NCBI GenBank assembly: GCA_015655075.1
Contig: JAATFT010000006.1
Coordinates: forward strand, 1-64,000
Length of the DNA stretch: 64,000 nucleotides
Reading direction: 5' to 3'
Origin: Clostridiales bacterium
GTDB taxonomy: Bacteria > Bacillota > Clostridia > Lachnospirales > Lachnospiraceae
The notes under the pieces: model-generated
Told to the model about the DNA's origin: nothing
The model's input: the letters and a program-made list of their open reading frames with translations, nothing else
The model's database searches: none
Made by a program: the position numbers and the translations under genes
Shown here: one piece after another, positions 16,631 through 25,460 of the stretch
How positions within the stretch are numbered: the first letter of the stretch is position 1
Layout of the letters: each line of letters starts with the position of its first letter

Positions 16631-17875
16631 ATGAAAGATACGAAACAGCAATGGTTTAAAGACGCAAAATTTGGTTTATTTATTCATTGGGGATTATACT
16701 CCGTTTTAGCAGGTGAATATAAGGGAAAGAGAACCGACCGTATAGCGGAATGGATTATGAATTATTTGGATATACCGGTAAAAGAATATGAAAAGCTTGC
16801 CCTGCAGTTTAATCCCACCGGATTTAATGCGGAGGAGATTGTGAAAAAAGCAAAGGAATGGGGAATGCGCTATATTGTTTTTACTGCAAAGCACCATGAG
16901 GGTTTTGCTATGTACCATTCCGGGTGCAGCAAATATAATGTGGTGGATGCCACTCCCTTTGGACGGGATATTTTAAAAGAATTGCAGCTGGCCTGCGAAA
17001 AATATGGTATGAAGCTGGGAGTTTATTATTCCCAGGCACAGGATTGGCATGATCCGGATGGACTGCGGTATGGAAAAGATAATTCACATAAGAATTACCA
17101 GGCCTATTTAGACAGAAAATGTATGCCCCAATTGCGTGAAATTCTGACAGGTTACGGGAATATAGCACTGATTTGGTTTGATACTCCCATGGAAACTACC
17201 GCGGAGCAAAGCCGTGCGATGATTGATCTGGTAAAATTCATTCAGCCGGGTTGTATTATCAGCGGCAGGATTGGGAACCAAATGGGCGGATACATGACCA
17301 CAGGGGATAATTTCATTCCAAGACTCCCCTATGAAGGAGACTGGGAATTGCCCGCAACTTTAAATGATACATGGGGATTCAATCAGTATGACCACAATTG
17401 GAAAAATCCGGATGATGTTATCCGTTTACTGTTAAAAATTAACAGCCGGGGAGGAAATTATCTGCTTAATATCGGGCCGGACAGCCTTGGCAGGATACCG
17501 GAGGGAAGTATCCGGGTATTGGATACGGTGGGGCAATTTGTACGTGAAAATGCGGAGGCTATTTATGATAGCAAGCGGGTGGATATATATGCATATGAAT
17601 TGGAATGGGCGCAGTTTACAAGAAAAGATTATAAGCTGTTTGTCCATATGCTCCAGCCTAAAATACGCATTGAGCTCCTGAATGTGGGTAACCGTGTGAA
17701 ACGCGCCTATCTGCTAAAGGACGGCACGGAACTGTCCTATAAAGTTATGAAGGTCTGCGAAGGCGATTCCGTAATTGAGGTGGAGCTTCCGGAATATTTA
17801 CACAGCCGGAAAAATTATTGCGTATGCCTGGAAACAGAAGAAAAAGAGCCGATTTTTGAACCGATTAAAGGCTGA
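16631..17875 (+). CDS. Alpha-L-fucosidase, GH29
   Basis: Retaining glycoside hydrolase that releases alpha-linked L-fucose. It starts WFKDAKFGLFIHWGLYSVLA, the GH29 signature block, and has TAKHHEGFAMYHS and the catalytic nucleophile Asp in GNIALIWFDTP at about residues 176-187. At 414 residues it lacks the extra C-terminal carbohydrate-binding domains of larger members. No signal peptide is visible, so it is probably cytoplasmic and acts on fucosylated oligosaccharides brought in by the ABC transporter upstream. No fucose catabolic genes are next to it. Confidence 0.92.
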   Translation: MKDTKQQWFKDAKFGLFIHWGLYSVLAGEYKGKRTDRIAEWIMNYLDIPVKEYEKLALQFNPTGFNAEEIVKKAKEWGMRYIVFTAKHHEGFAMYHSGCSKYNVVDATPFGRDILKELQLACEKYGMKLGVYYSQAQDWHDPDGLRYGKDNSHKNYQAYLDRKCMPQLREILTGYGNIALIWFDTPMETTAEQSRAMIDLVKFIQPGCIISGRIGNQMGGYMTTGDNFIPRLPYEGDWELPATLNDTWGFNQYDHNWKNPDDVIRLLLKINSRGGNYLLNIGPDSLGRIPEGSIRVLDTVGQFVRENAEAIYDSKRVDIYAYELEWAQFTRKDYKLFVHMLQPKIRIELLNVGNRVKRAYLLKDGTELSYKVMKVCEGDSVIEVELPEYLHSRKNYCVCLETEEKEPIFEPIKG

Positions 17876-17885
17876 TTGGAATAAT

Positions 17886-17938
17886 AAAAATACCCTGGAA
17901 GATAAGAAGTTCCAAATTATATTCCAGGGTATTTTTTG
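17886..17938 (+). terminator. Intrinsic terminator after the fucosidase gene
   Basis: AAAAATACCCTGGAA pairs with TTCCAGGGTATTTTTT. Confidence 0.9.
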
Positions 17939-17946
17939 TTGCTGCC

Positions 17947-17970
17947 AGGGCGTGTCTGAAAAAGGCTGAT
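17947..17970. repeat. Solo end resembling family A
   Basis: AGGGCGTGTCTGAAAAAGGCT matches the terminus of family A copy 2. No opposite arm is present. Confidence 0.4.
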
Positions 17971-18051
17971 TCGTTTTTACTCGGATGAATGACGCAGAGA
18001 ATTTCGGATAGTACAAGACGGATCTTTGAAGGCGCGGCGGTGGCCGCGTGT

Positions 18052-18987
18052 TTATAAAAATTTCTTTTTCTTAAAATAGATGATACAGATAAAAGCAACA
18101 ATAATACTGATTATAATAACGAAGAGATAACCATATTTCCAGCTTAATTCAGGCATATGGGTAAAATTCATACCATACCAGCCCACGATCAGGGTAAGGG
18201 GAAGGAATATGGTGGTAACGACGGTGAACATTTTCATGATACTATTCAGATTATAATCCATCTGAGCATGGTAAGCATCCCTTACGTGAATGCAGTAATC
18301 CTGGAGCATTCTTGTATTATTGCTTAAGCGGGTCACCCGGTTGGTAAATAATTTGAAATACCGCAGGTTTTCCTCCTGAAAAATATCAATTGCATTTTCC
18401 TCCAGCTCTTCTCCGATACCAATCAATTGTTCATAAAAATTGTTCAGAAGCAGAAGCCTTTTGCGGATTCCCGTTATTTCATAGTTAAAATTCCGGGCCA
18501 GCCGGTTATCGTTAATTTTATCCTCGTGTGAGCTTATCTCTTCTTCAATTTTTTCAAGACCGGAGTAATTATTGTATATAAGCCGCTCTAAAAATCCATA
18601 AACCAATCGTTCCAAGGTAACTTTGGAAAGTTTTACATGTTTAAGGGATTCAAATAACTCTGTCTTCACGCTGTCATCCTGATCTTTAATGGCTACAATA
18701 AGAAATAAATTATGCTTTATATAAATTCCGATCCGGTCCTGTACCCGGATAAAATGCTTCGTTTCTATTCCGGTGATAATTCCAAAATGATAATCCTCGT
18801 ACACTTCAATTTCACCATGAATCTGGTGGGTATCATTTTTGCATTCCATTACCGTTGCCCGGGCGAAACTAAAATCCTCATAACACATTTCCAGTTCTTT
18901 CAGGGTTATTATACCAAAGGTTAAAATATCCTTATCATATTCCTGCAATGTTATGGGAAATATATCATTTTGAATTTGAAAAAACAT
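18052..18987 (-). CDS. CorA-family divalent cation transporter
   Basis: Membrane channel for Mg2+ or a related divalent cation, working as a pentamer. The 311-residue protein has the usual long cytoplasmic N-terminal domain with a coiled stalk, then two C-terminal helices. The selectivity signature GMN is present in GWYGMNFTHMPEL, followed by the last helix LFVIIISIIVAFICIIYF and a KKKK tail. It stands alone, convergent with the fucosidase unit, inside the proposed element. Confidence 0.93.
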   Translation of the reverse strand: MFFQIQNDIFPITLQEYDKDILTFGIITLKELEMCYEDFSFARATVMECKNDTHQIHGEIEVYEDYHFGIITGIETKHFIRVQDRIGIYIKHNLFLIVAIKDQDDSVKTELFESLKHVKLSKVTLERLVYGFLERLIYNNYSGLEKIEEEISSHEDKINDNRLARNFNYEITGIRKRLLLLNNFYEQLIGIGEELEENAIDIFQEENLRYFKLFTNRVTRLSNNTRMLQDYCIHVRDAYHAQMDYNLNSIMKMFTVVTTIFLPLTLIVGWYGMNFTHMPELSWKYGYLFVIIISIIVAFICIIYFKKKKFL

Positions 18988-19106
18988 GGCTTCTTTCCTT
19001 TCGTGGATTATTATTATCCAAAGTATACCATAAATCCGTTGGGTTTAAAATAAATTTTATTCATTAGCAATAGATAAAGGCCTTAAATAAAGGGCGGTGC
19101 TTTTAG

Positions 19107-19173
19107 CTAGAGCGTGTTTGAAAAATGATTGTGCCGGGCTGGACGGTGCAATGATTTTTCAAATACGCTCTAG
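19107..19173. repeat. Foldback repeat family A, short form
   Basis: A 67-bp unit with CTAGAGCGTGTTTGAAAAAT at one end and ATTTTTCAAATACGCTCTAG at the other, with the long interior of the full copies deleted. It looks like an internal-deletion derivative. Confidence 0.85.
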
Positions 19174-19279
19174 AAACGGATAAGACAGGATAATATATAA
19201 AATATATATAAGTATAATGGAAGTGATTAATAATAATTTCTAATGAACGCCTTTTCGAAAAATTATTTAAATATGACAA

Positions 19280-19306
19280 ATAATCAGGTATAATATACCT
19301 GATTAT
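19280..19306. promoter_or_regulatory. 27-bp palindrome over the -10 box of the purine permease gene
   Basis: ATAATCAGGTAT and ATACCTGATTAT are perfect 12-base arms around AAT. The TATAAT at 19289-19294 lies across the centre, so a dimeric repressor bound here would block the promoter. No known operator consensus is recognised. It could also form an RNA hairpin if transcription starts further upstream. Confidence 0.6.
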
Positions 19307-19383
19307 AAAAATTTTATTAAGTTCCTTAATAAATTATTAAAATTTAAGAAGCATTTTACTGAAAACAAGTAAAGGAGAAGGTT

Positions 19384-20808
19384 ATGGAAAAATTTTTCAA
19401 ACTAAAGCAAAACGGCACTACCGTATCAACGGAGATAGTTGCCGGCATTACCACCTTTTTTGCAATGGCCTACATTATCTTTGTCAATCCCCAGATGCTA
19501 AGCCAGACCAATATACCCAGCGGGGCAGTATTCCTGGCAACTATTATGGCATCCGTTACCGGTACTTTAGTTATGGGGCTTTTCGCAAATGTGCCCTATG
19601 CACAGGCTCCGGGCATGGGATTAAATGCATTCTTCACTTATACGGTATGTTTCGGCCTGAATTTTACCTGGCAGCAAGCTTTGGCAATGGTATTTTTATG
19701 CGGTATCATAAACATTATTATTACCGTTACCAAGATCCGCAAATTAATTATCAAAGCCATTCCAAGCAGTGTTCAGAACGCCATAGGCGGCGGTATCGGT
19801 ATCTTTGTCGCCTATATTGGCATTAAGAATGCAGGGCTTCTTAAATTTACTGCCGATCCCGGTACTTATACCCAATTAGACGGCGGCACCGTAATTGCAA
19901 ACAGCGGTATTGTGCCGGCGCTTATTGAATTTAACAGCCCGGCGGTAATTCTGGCTTTAATCGGTATATTCATCATGTTTGTACTTTTAATTTTAAAGGT
20001 CAGAGGCGCTATTTTAATCAGTATTGTGGCTACGACGATAATCGGAATTCCTATGGGTGTTGTAGACCTGTCGGCTCTTAGTACCACATCCGGCTTAGGG
20101 GATTCCTTTGGCCAGCTTGGGACAACCTTTGGAGCCGCACTTGGAAAGGAAGGCCTTTTCTCCTTATTTAATGACGCTTCCAGGATTCCTCTTGTTTTAA
20201 TGACTATTTTTGCATTCAGCTTATCCGATACGTTTGACACCCTTGGAACTTTTATTGGAACCGGCAAAAGAACAGGTATATTTGATGCTGCGGATGAAAA
20301 AGCACTTCAGGAGGGCTCCGGTTTTAAATCGAAAATGGACAAGGCATTATTTGCAGATTCCATAGCAACCTCCATTGGTGCTATTTTCGGCACCTCCAAC
20401 ACAACCACTTATGTGGAAAGCGCTGCCGGTATAGGTGCGGGCGGACGTACCGGCCTGACCTCCGTTGTTACGGCTTTCCTATTTTTGGTCAGCATGTTTC
20501 TTGCCCCTATTGTAGGCATTGTTCCCACCCAGGCTACTGCGCCGGCTTTAATTGCGGTTGGTATCATGATGCTGTCTTCCTTTAAGGAAATTAATTGGTC
20601 GGAGTTAGAGGAAGCGATTCCGGCATTCTTCGCGGCAATTTTTATGGCATTGTGTTACAGCATTTCTTATGGTATTGCAGGCGGATTTATTTTCTACTGC
20701 CTGGTTAAGATCTGTAAAGGCAAAGCCAAGGAAGTACACCCGGTTCTCTGGGTTGCCACCGGTTTATTTATACTTAACTTTGTTATTTTAGCATTTCAAT
20801 TATCTTAA
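19384..20808 (+). CDS. NCS2-family purine permease (adenine/hypoxanthine/guanine type)
   Basis: A 474-residue proton-coupled nucleobase importer with 12-14 membrane segments, of the AzgA-like branch (PbuG/AdeP). Seen are GLNAFFTYTVC, IPSSVQNAIGGGIGIFVAYI, LSDTFDTLGTFIGTGKRTGI and the TTTYVESAAGIGAGGRTGLT block. AAAGGAGAAGGTT precedes the ATG. It converges with the uracil permease gene at a shared terminator. No purine riboswitch was recognised in the leader. Which purine is moved cannot be decided. Confidence 0.9.
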   Translation: MEKFFKLKQNGTTVSTEIVAGITTFFAMAYIIFVNPQMLSQTNIPSGAVFLATIMASVTGTLVMGLFANVPYAQAPGMGLNAFFTYTVCFGLNFTWQQALAMVFLCGIINIIITVTKIRKLIIKAIPSSVQNAIGGGIGIFVAYIGIKNAGLLKFTADPGTYTQLDGGTVIANSGIVPALIEFNSPAVILALIGIFIMFVLLILKVRGAILISIVATTIIGIPMGVVDLSALSTTSGLGDSFGQLGTTFGAALGKEGLFSLFNDASRIPLVLMTIFAFSLSDTFDTLGTFIGTGKRTGIFDAADEKALQEGSGFKSKMDKALFADSIATSIGAIFGTSNTTTYVESAAGIGAGGRTGLTSVVTAFLFLVSMFLAPIVGIVPTQATAPALIAVGIMMLSSFKEINWSELEEAIPAFFAAIFMALCYSISYGIAGGFIFYCLVKICKGKAKEVHPVLWVATGLFILNFVILAFQLS

Positions 20809-20833
20809 TAGTAACGGCTTAAGTTTACAGAGC

Positions 20834-20878
20834 AAAAAAACAGAGGTGTGAATTCTATATTCATCACCTCTGTTTTTT
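20834..20878. terminator. Bidirectional terminator between two permease genes
   Basis: AAAAAACAGAGGTG pairs with CACCTCTGTTTTTT. A-run and T-run on opposite sides allow use from both convergent genes. Confidence 0.92.
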
Positions 20879-20927
20879 GTCAATTTAACCCTCGGCTTTC
20901 CTCAATATTATATGCCGGCAGGAAATT

Positions 20928-22313
20928 TCATTCCGCAATTTGTTTTTCGATTAAAGCTTCCGGTTTCTCACCGATGGAAAGGAGCAGATTTAACACGATA
21001 CCCGAAACCGCTGCGGAAGCAATTGCGGGAAATTCAATTCCGAACATAGGTATCATACCCCCGTCAAATCCAAAACTCCCCCCCAGGCCAATAATTAAGA
21101 TTACTGCGATTACCGCTAAGTTTTTCGAATTAAACATGTCTACTTTTTTATCCATTATAATAGTAATACCCTGTGCGGCGATAATACCGAATAAATAAAT
21201 GGATAAGCCGCCGATTACTGCTGTGGGGATGGAATATACCGCATTGATTAACGGGGTAAAACAGGCGATAATCATGGTAATTATGGAAGCCGCAATTAAT
21301 ACGGGAACGGAGAATATTTTGGATAAGGCCATGGCGCTGATGTTTTCACCATAGTTTGTTCCTGCGGGGCCGCCGATAAAACCGGATACGATGTCGCCGA
21401 TGCCGTCGCCGATTAAATTAAGCCCAAGCTTATCGTCAATAGCATATTTTTTGGAACCTTTTTTCTTAGCCAGGTCGTTAACATAAATATGAAGCTGATA
21501 AATATGTGCCGTGGATTCCGGTATGGTTGCAATTGCGATAGGCATAATAGCTGCAACGGCTGCCCAGGATGGCTTTGGAAAAGTAAAGATAGGTAAATTT
21601 ATAATTCCTTCAGATGTAATGGTATTAAAGTTGATAAAAGGAATTCCGGTTATCCCGCCAAGAACGGCAGCAACAATATAACCTGTAAAAAGGCCAAAAA
21701 GAATAGGCAGCTGACTTAGCTTACCTTTTAAGTATACGGAATATAAAATTGTGGATATGAGAGTAATAAGAGCAATAATCCATGCCAGGCTGCCTGCCAG
21801 ACCTTCTTTACCGGTCGGTACTAATGACGGATAAGCCGCCGCATTGGTCATGGCGTTGGAAGCAAGGGATAAACCGATAATAATGGCGATACTGCCGGTA
21901 ACAGTCGGCGGAAGAACTTTGTCTACGGTTGCCCGGCCGCTTTTTTTGATAACCATACCGGCGAAAATAGAAACAAATCCTGACATTACAATGCCGAATT
22001 GTGCAACGGAGATTTTTTCATTGAGGCTGTAACCGGAAAATGCTTCCGCACCCATAATAGAGGCGATTGCTGCAATATAGGAAAAACTGGAGCCATAATA
22101 TAACGGGATCTTTTTTCCCGTTATCAGGATAAAAGAAAATGTTGCCAAACCGCTGGCAAAAATAGTAGTGGATACGTGGAATCCGGTAATCAGTGCCACC
22201 AGAACCGTTGCGGGGAACATAACTACAATCTGCTGTAGTGCAAAAAGTATTAATTCCATAAATGGAGGGCACTCATCTGGCAGATAGCCAATTGGCTGAT
22301 TTTTTGAAGACAT
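20928..22313 (-). CDS. NCS2-family uracil permease (UraA type)
   Basis: A 461-residue membrane nucleobase/proton symporter of the nucleobase-ascorbate-transporter branch. The N-terminus has LILFALQQIVVMFPATVLVA, with the QH/QQ motif region of helix 1. The substrate-binding helices contain AIATIPESTAHIYQL (helix 8 Glu) and GGPAGTNYGENISAMALS (helix 10 Glu). Uracil is the most likely substrate given UraA similarity. AGGAGGTAAC precedes the start. It pairs convergently with the purine permease. Confidence 0.9.
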   Translation of the reverse strand: MSSKNQPIGYLPDECPPFMELILFALQQIVVMFPATVLVALITGFHVSTTIFASGLATFSFILITGKKIPLYYGSSFSYIAAIASIMGAEAFSGYSLNEKISVAQFGIVMSGFVSIFAGMVIKKSGRATVDKVLPPTVTGSIAIIIGLSLASNAMTNAAAYPSLVPTGKEGLAGSLAWIIALITLISTILYSVYLKGKLSQLPILFGLFTGYIVAAVLGGITGIPFINFNTITSEGIINLPIFTFPKPSWAAVAAIMPIAIATIPESTAHIYQLHIYVNDLAKKKGSKKYAIDDKLGLNLIGDGIGDIVSGFIGGPAGTNYGENISAMALSKIFSVPVLIAASIITMIIACFTPLINAVYSIPTAVIGGLSIYLFGIIAAQGITIIMDKKVDMFNSKNLAVIAVILIIGLGGSFGFDGGMIPMFGIEFPAIASAAVSGIVLNLLLSIGEKPEALIEKQIAE

Positions 22314-22553
22314 TACTTTGTTACCTCCTATAATTTTTTATATTTTGACATAAAGAACAGACTTTGTAAAGAGGTTTTATTAAAAATATTTACTACAATT
22401 TTCGGCATAGGTTTTATAGGGTTAGAATGTCTGAAAAAGGCTTGAAATATGTAAAATTTTCAGCTTGACAAAATTATATATTAAGTATATATTAGTACAT
22501 ATTGTATATATTGGATATATACAATAGTAACATATTAAAGCAGAGGTGACTCA

Positions 22554-22928
22554 GTGGATATTATTATTAGTAATTCAAGCGGTAAACCCATATATGAACA
22601 GATTATCGCCCAGATAAAGAATATGATTTTAAGCGGTGAATTAAAGCAGGGACAGCCTCTTCCTTCCATGAGACTGCTTGCGAAGGAATTGAGAATCAGT
22701 GTTATTACCACTAAAAGGGCATATGAGGATCTGGAGAGGGACGGCTTTATAACAACAATAGTCGGAAAAGGAAGCTTCGTATCGGAAACCAATACGGAGC
22801 TGGTAAAGGAAGAGCGGTTAAGGAGGCTTGAAGAATATCTCCAAAAAGCGGCGGACTGCGCGAAGATGAGCGGGATTAAGCTGGAAGAGCTGTATGAAAT
22901 AATGGAAATGATATATAAGGAGGATTAA
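22554..22928 (+). CDS. GntR-family regulator (YtrA subfamily)
   Basis: A 124-residue regulator: winged helix (PIYEQIIAQIKNMILSGELK, then LPSMRLLAKELRISVITTKRAY) plus a short C-terminal dimerisation tail with no ligand domain, as in YtrA. It starts at GTG with AGAGGTGACTCA upstream. The ABC ATPase begins 5 bases after its stop, the standard YtrA-type regulator/ABC exporter arrangement. It probably represses this unit; the upstream AT-rich region has repeated TATATATT stretches near 22480-22520 where an operator could lie. Confidence 0.9.
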   Translation: MDIIISNSSGKPIYEQIIAQIKNMILSGELKQGQPLPSMRLLAKELRISVITTKRAYEDLERDGFITTIVGKGSFVSETNTELVKEERLRRLEEYLQKAADCAKMSGIKLEELYEIMEMIYKED

Positions 22929-22932
22929 TTCC

Positions 22933-23787
22933 ATGGAATATGCAATTGAATTAGACGGAGTAACAAAGCAGTACAGTAATTTCAAATTGGATAAGGTATC
23001 TTTTTCGGTTCCCAGGGGATGTATCATGGGTTTTGCGGGTGAAAACGGAGCAGGCAAAACGACCACGATCAAGGCCGTATTGAACCTGATCCGTACGGAA
23101 GAGGGCAATATAAAGGTATTTGGACTGGATCATAAAAAGGAGGAGCGCCGGATTAAGGAACAGATAGGAGTGGTATTTGATGAAAGCTATTTCCATGATA
23201 ACCTGACGGCAGGCCAAATATCTAAAATCATGGGCAATATTTATTCCACCTGGCAGAAGGATATTTTTGAGAGTTATGTCAATCAGTTTAAATTGCCGAA
23301 GGATAAGCTGGTAAAAGAATATTCACGGGGCATGAAGATGAAATTATCCATAGCCGCAGCTCTGTCCCATCAGGCTAAGCTGCTTATATTGGATGAAGCA
23401 ACCGGTGGTTTGGATCCTATTATACGGGACGAAATTCTGGATATATTTTTAGAATTTATCCAGGATGAAGAGCATACCATATTGTTTTCCTCCCATATCA
23501 TCAGTGACCTGGAAAAAGTGGCGGATTACATTACCTTTATCCATGAGGGAAAAATCGTATTCAGTAAAAGCAAGGATGATCTGATTTATTGTTACGGACT
23601 TGTCCATTGCAAAAAAGAGGATTATGATAAATTGGATAAAACCCATATCGTAGGTGTCCGCAAAAGCCAGTTCGGATATGAGGTGCTGGTGGATAATAAA
23701 AGAGAGCTGGAACGGTACAACAGGGATTTAGTCGTTGACAACGCATCTATTGAGGAAATAATTTTATTTAAAGTAAGAGGAAGTTAG
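22933..23787 (+). CDS. ABC transporter ATP-binding protein
   Basis: A 284-residue ATPase of an ABC-2 exporter. Walker A is GENGAGKTTT (about residues 36-45), the signature is a variant YSRGMKMK, Walker B is LLILDEATGGLDP, and the switch His is in LFSSHIISDLEKV. The final codons run into repeat family A copy 3: the TAG stop is part of the repeat terminus, so insertion may have set or replaced the original C-terminus. Partner permease is at 24197, regulator at 22554. The substrate is unknown. Confidence 0.92.
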   Translation: MEYAIELDGVTKQYSNFKLDKVSFSVPRGCIMGFAGENGAGKTTTIKAVLNLIRTEEGNIKVFGLDHKKEERRIKEQIGVVFDESYFHDNLTAGQISKIMGNIYSTWQKDIFESYVNQFKLPKDKLVKEYSRGMKMKLSIAAALSHQAKLLILDEATGGLDPIIRDEILDIFLEFIQDEEHTILFSSHIISDLEKVADYITFIHEGKIVFSKSKDDLIYCYGLVHCKKEDYDKLDKTHIVGVRKSQFGYEVLVDNKRELERYNRDLVVDNASIEEIILFKVRGS

Positions 23788-23948
23788 AGCGTGTTTGAAA
23801 AATCATCGCACCGTTCTGAACGCCCCGCTTTGCGGTATACTGCGCCGCGATTTTGGGAGCGTAGCACCACTACGCGCCCAAATTGCTCCTTGCCTCCCAC
23901 AAAGCGGAGCATCCAGCCCGGCACAAGCATTTTTCAAACACACTCTGG
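23784..23948. repeat. Foldback repeat family A, full copy 3
   Basis: About 165 bp from TTAGAGCGTGTTTGAAAAAT to ATTTTTCAAACACACTCTGG. It separates the ATPase and permease genes of one exporter and supplies the ATPase stop codon (23785-23787). Confidence 0.92.
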
Positions 23949-24196
23949 TACTTTATAATTCCTGAAAGTTGCATGATACTTGTCTATTTGTTCCACTACT
24001 ACGTTGACGTCAATCAGCGTAGCCATGTTGCGCCTCTTTCCATCGTCTTGTATTTGGAAGCAAATATCCTGCGTATCATATGCAACAGTTAGATGTTACA
24101 AGGTATTATTATGAAACGACAGAAATAATTGACGTTGTATATAGAAGTTTAATATTCTTATTGCAGGCCTGTATAACGGGCAGATTGGAGCAAAAT

Positions 24197-24829
24197 ATGA
24201 TTGGATTATTATTAAAAGATTTATTTAATTTAAAAAATTATATAAAACAGATTGGTTTAGCCGTAATATTATTTGGATTATTGGCCGTTTATTTAAAAAA
24301 TACGAATTATTTAATCGGTATGATGGCAATGATGTCCGGTATGATGGTTATTACCTCCATGTCTTATGATGAATATGCCAAATGGGATAAATTTGTATTG
24401 ACCATGCCCATCTTAAAAAAGGATATCGTCTTGTCAAAATTTATCCTTCTGCTGGTTACCGTAGCATTCGGGACGGCTGTATCCGTAAGTATGGCTTTTA
24501 TTATGTCTGTTTTAATGAACCTAAAAACAAATGCAATTTTACTTCCAAGCGGTATTGTTGCATTAGTTGCGCTGTTATTTTTTTGTATATTAATTCCCAT
24601 TTTATTTAAATATGGGGTGGAAAAAGCCCGTATCATTATGTTTGCCATATTTATAATTCCCGTTTTGGCAGCCAAGGGAGCGGTTAAGCTCATGGGTATG
24701 CTTCATATACCCAAACCGGATACCCAACAGCTGAAGATGATGGGATATGCATTTCCGTTTATTGTATTGGCAGTATTATTCTTGTCCTATCATATATCGG
24801 TGCTGATATATAATAAAAAGGAATTGTAA
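24197..24829 (+). CDS. ABC-2 type exporter permease
   Basis: A 210-residue membrane protein with about six helices (IGLAVILFGLLAVYLKN, LVTVAFGTAVSVSMAFIMSV, ending FIVLAVLFLSYHISVLIYN). It matches the small ABC2_membrane_5-like permeases found with YtrA-type GntR regulators. ATG 24197 is chosen because TTGGAGCAAAAT precedes it and similarity-like hydrophobic sequence begins there; the 39 in-frame codons before it do not look like a membrane protein. It is separated from its ATPase by 410 bases that include repeat A3, so cotranscription may be weakened. Confidence 0.88.
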   Translation: MIGLLLKDLFNLKNYIKQIGLAVILFGLLAVYLKNTNYLIGMMAMMSGMMVITSMSYDEYAKWDKFVLTMPILKKDIVLSKFILLLVTVAFGTAVSVSMAFIMSVLMNLKTNAILLPSGIVALVALLFFCILIPILFKYGVEKARIIMFAIFIIPVLAAKGAVKLMGMLHIPKPDTQQLKMMGYAFPFIVLAVLFLSYHISVLIYNKKEL

Positions 24830-24857
24830 AATATACGGGAAGAATGATAAGCAAGCC

Positions 24858-25021
24858 GGAGTGTGTTTGTAAAATCATTGCACCGTTTTGAACGCCCCAC
24901 TTTGCGGTATGCTGCGTCGAGGTTTTGGAAACGTAGCCCCACTACGCTCCCAAAATTGTTCCTTGCCTCCCACAAAGTGGAACACCCAACCCGGCACAAG
25001 TATTTTTCGAACACGCTCTAA
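24858..25021. repeat. Foldback repeat family A, full copy 4
   Basis: About 164 bp from GGAGTGTGTTTGTAAAATCA to TTTTTCGAACACGCTCTA, with the same interior as copies 1 and 3 and several substitutions, so this is an older or diverged copy. Confidence 0.9.
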
Positions 25022-25022
25022 G

Positions 25023-25111
25023 ACGGGGCTGCTGTAAAATTCATAAATTTATAACTTGCTAAAAAACAGATGCAAGCCGGATAAATTTAAATTTTGCAGC
25101 AGCCCCGTTTG
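25023..25111. terminator. Long stem terminator
   Basis: ACGGGGCTGCTGTAAAATT pairs with AATTTTGCAGCAGCCCCGT over a 50-base loop, followed by TT. Related GGCTGCTG...CAGCAGCC stems recur at 29348 and, in part, at 34255. Confidence 0.7.
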
Positions 25112-25174
25112 GGTTTAAGTCTGATTTATCTGATATTTTTTGTATTTCTTGTCGGCATAATTCATTTAAAAACA

Positions 25175-25204
25175 AGCATATCTAAAATAAAGCAAACATA
25201 ATAT
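25175..25204 (+). promoter_or_regulatory. Possible sigma-E-like promoter of the recombinase unit
   Basis: AGCATATC (25175-25182), a 14-base spacer and CATAATAT (25197-25204) each share about six of eight positions with the sigma-E consensus, with the same spacing as at the intact spoIIID paralog. It lies just upstream of the small gene that precedes the recombinase. The region is AT-rich, so chance occurrence is possible, and the predicted transcript would leave almost no leader before the ATG at 25214. Confidence 0.3.
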
Positions 25205-25213
25205 GTACAAAAC

Positions 25214-25447
25214 ATGGAATTGGCAGAAAAGATGGAACAAGAGAAACAATATCAAACAGAATATTCTCTTAAGCTTCAGTTGATAAAAGAAGGACAGGCA
25301 AAAGCAAATAAAAATAGAACCAGGCAGCTGCATATAACTTTCCATAATCCCAATACAGCCGAAGATACGGCAAGGTATCTGGCCAAATTGATCATCACCA
25401 ATCTGGCGGAAATTAGAAAAGTAAAAGATACCGTGGGCAGGGAATAG
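25214..25447 (+). CDS. Small charged protein upstream of the recombinase (possible directionality factor)
   Basis: A 77-residue protein with a charged N-terminal helix (EKMEQEKQYQTEYSLKLQLI), then LHITFHNPNTAEDTARYLAK and a short helix. I cannot name the family with certainty, but small proteins with the HFNPNTAEDTARYL-like motif are familiar next to serine recombinases of clostridial elements. In the C. difficile skin element a small mother-cell protein is the recombination directionality factor, which makes that role a reasonable guess here. No good ribosome binding site precedes ATG 25214; ATG 25232 is an alternative. The recombinase starts 60 bases after its stop. Confidence 0.6.
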   Translation: MELAEKMEQEKQYQTEYSLKLQLIKEGQAKANKNRTRQLHITFHNPNTAEDTARYLAKLIITNLAEIRKVKDTVGRE

Positions 25448-25460
25448 ATTTAATACCAGA

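Noticed and set aside
19174-19383. Purine riboswitch before the NCS2 purine permease
   Set aside because: The conserved three-way-junction bases and loop-loop motifs were not found; only a DNA palindrome over the promoter was seen.
23950-24190. Possible gene remnant on the minus strand (reads MATLIDVNVVVEQIDKYH)
   Set aside because: Only about 30 codons look protein-like, with no recognised family and no intact frame. Left as intergenic.
25154-25184. Alternative sigma-E promoter GGCATAAT - 15 bases - CATATCTA before the recombinase unit
   Set aside because: The -10 matches only four of eight positions; the overlapping candidate at 25175-25204 fits better, and even that is weak.
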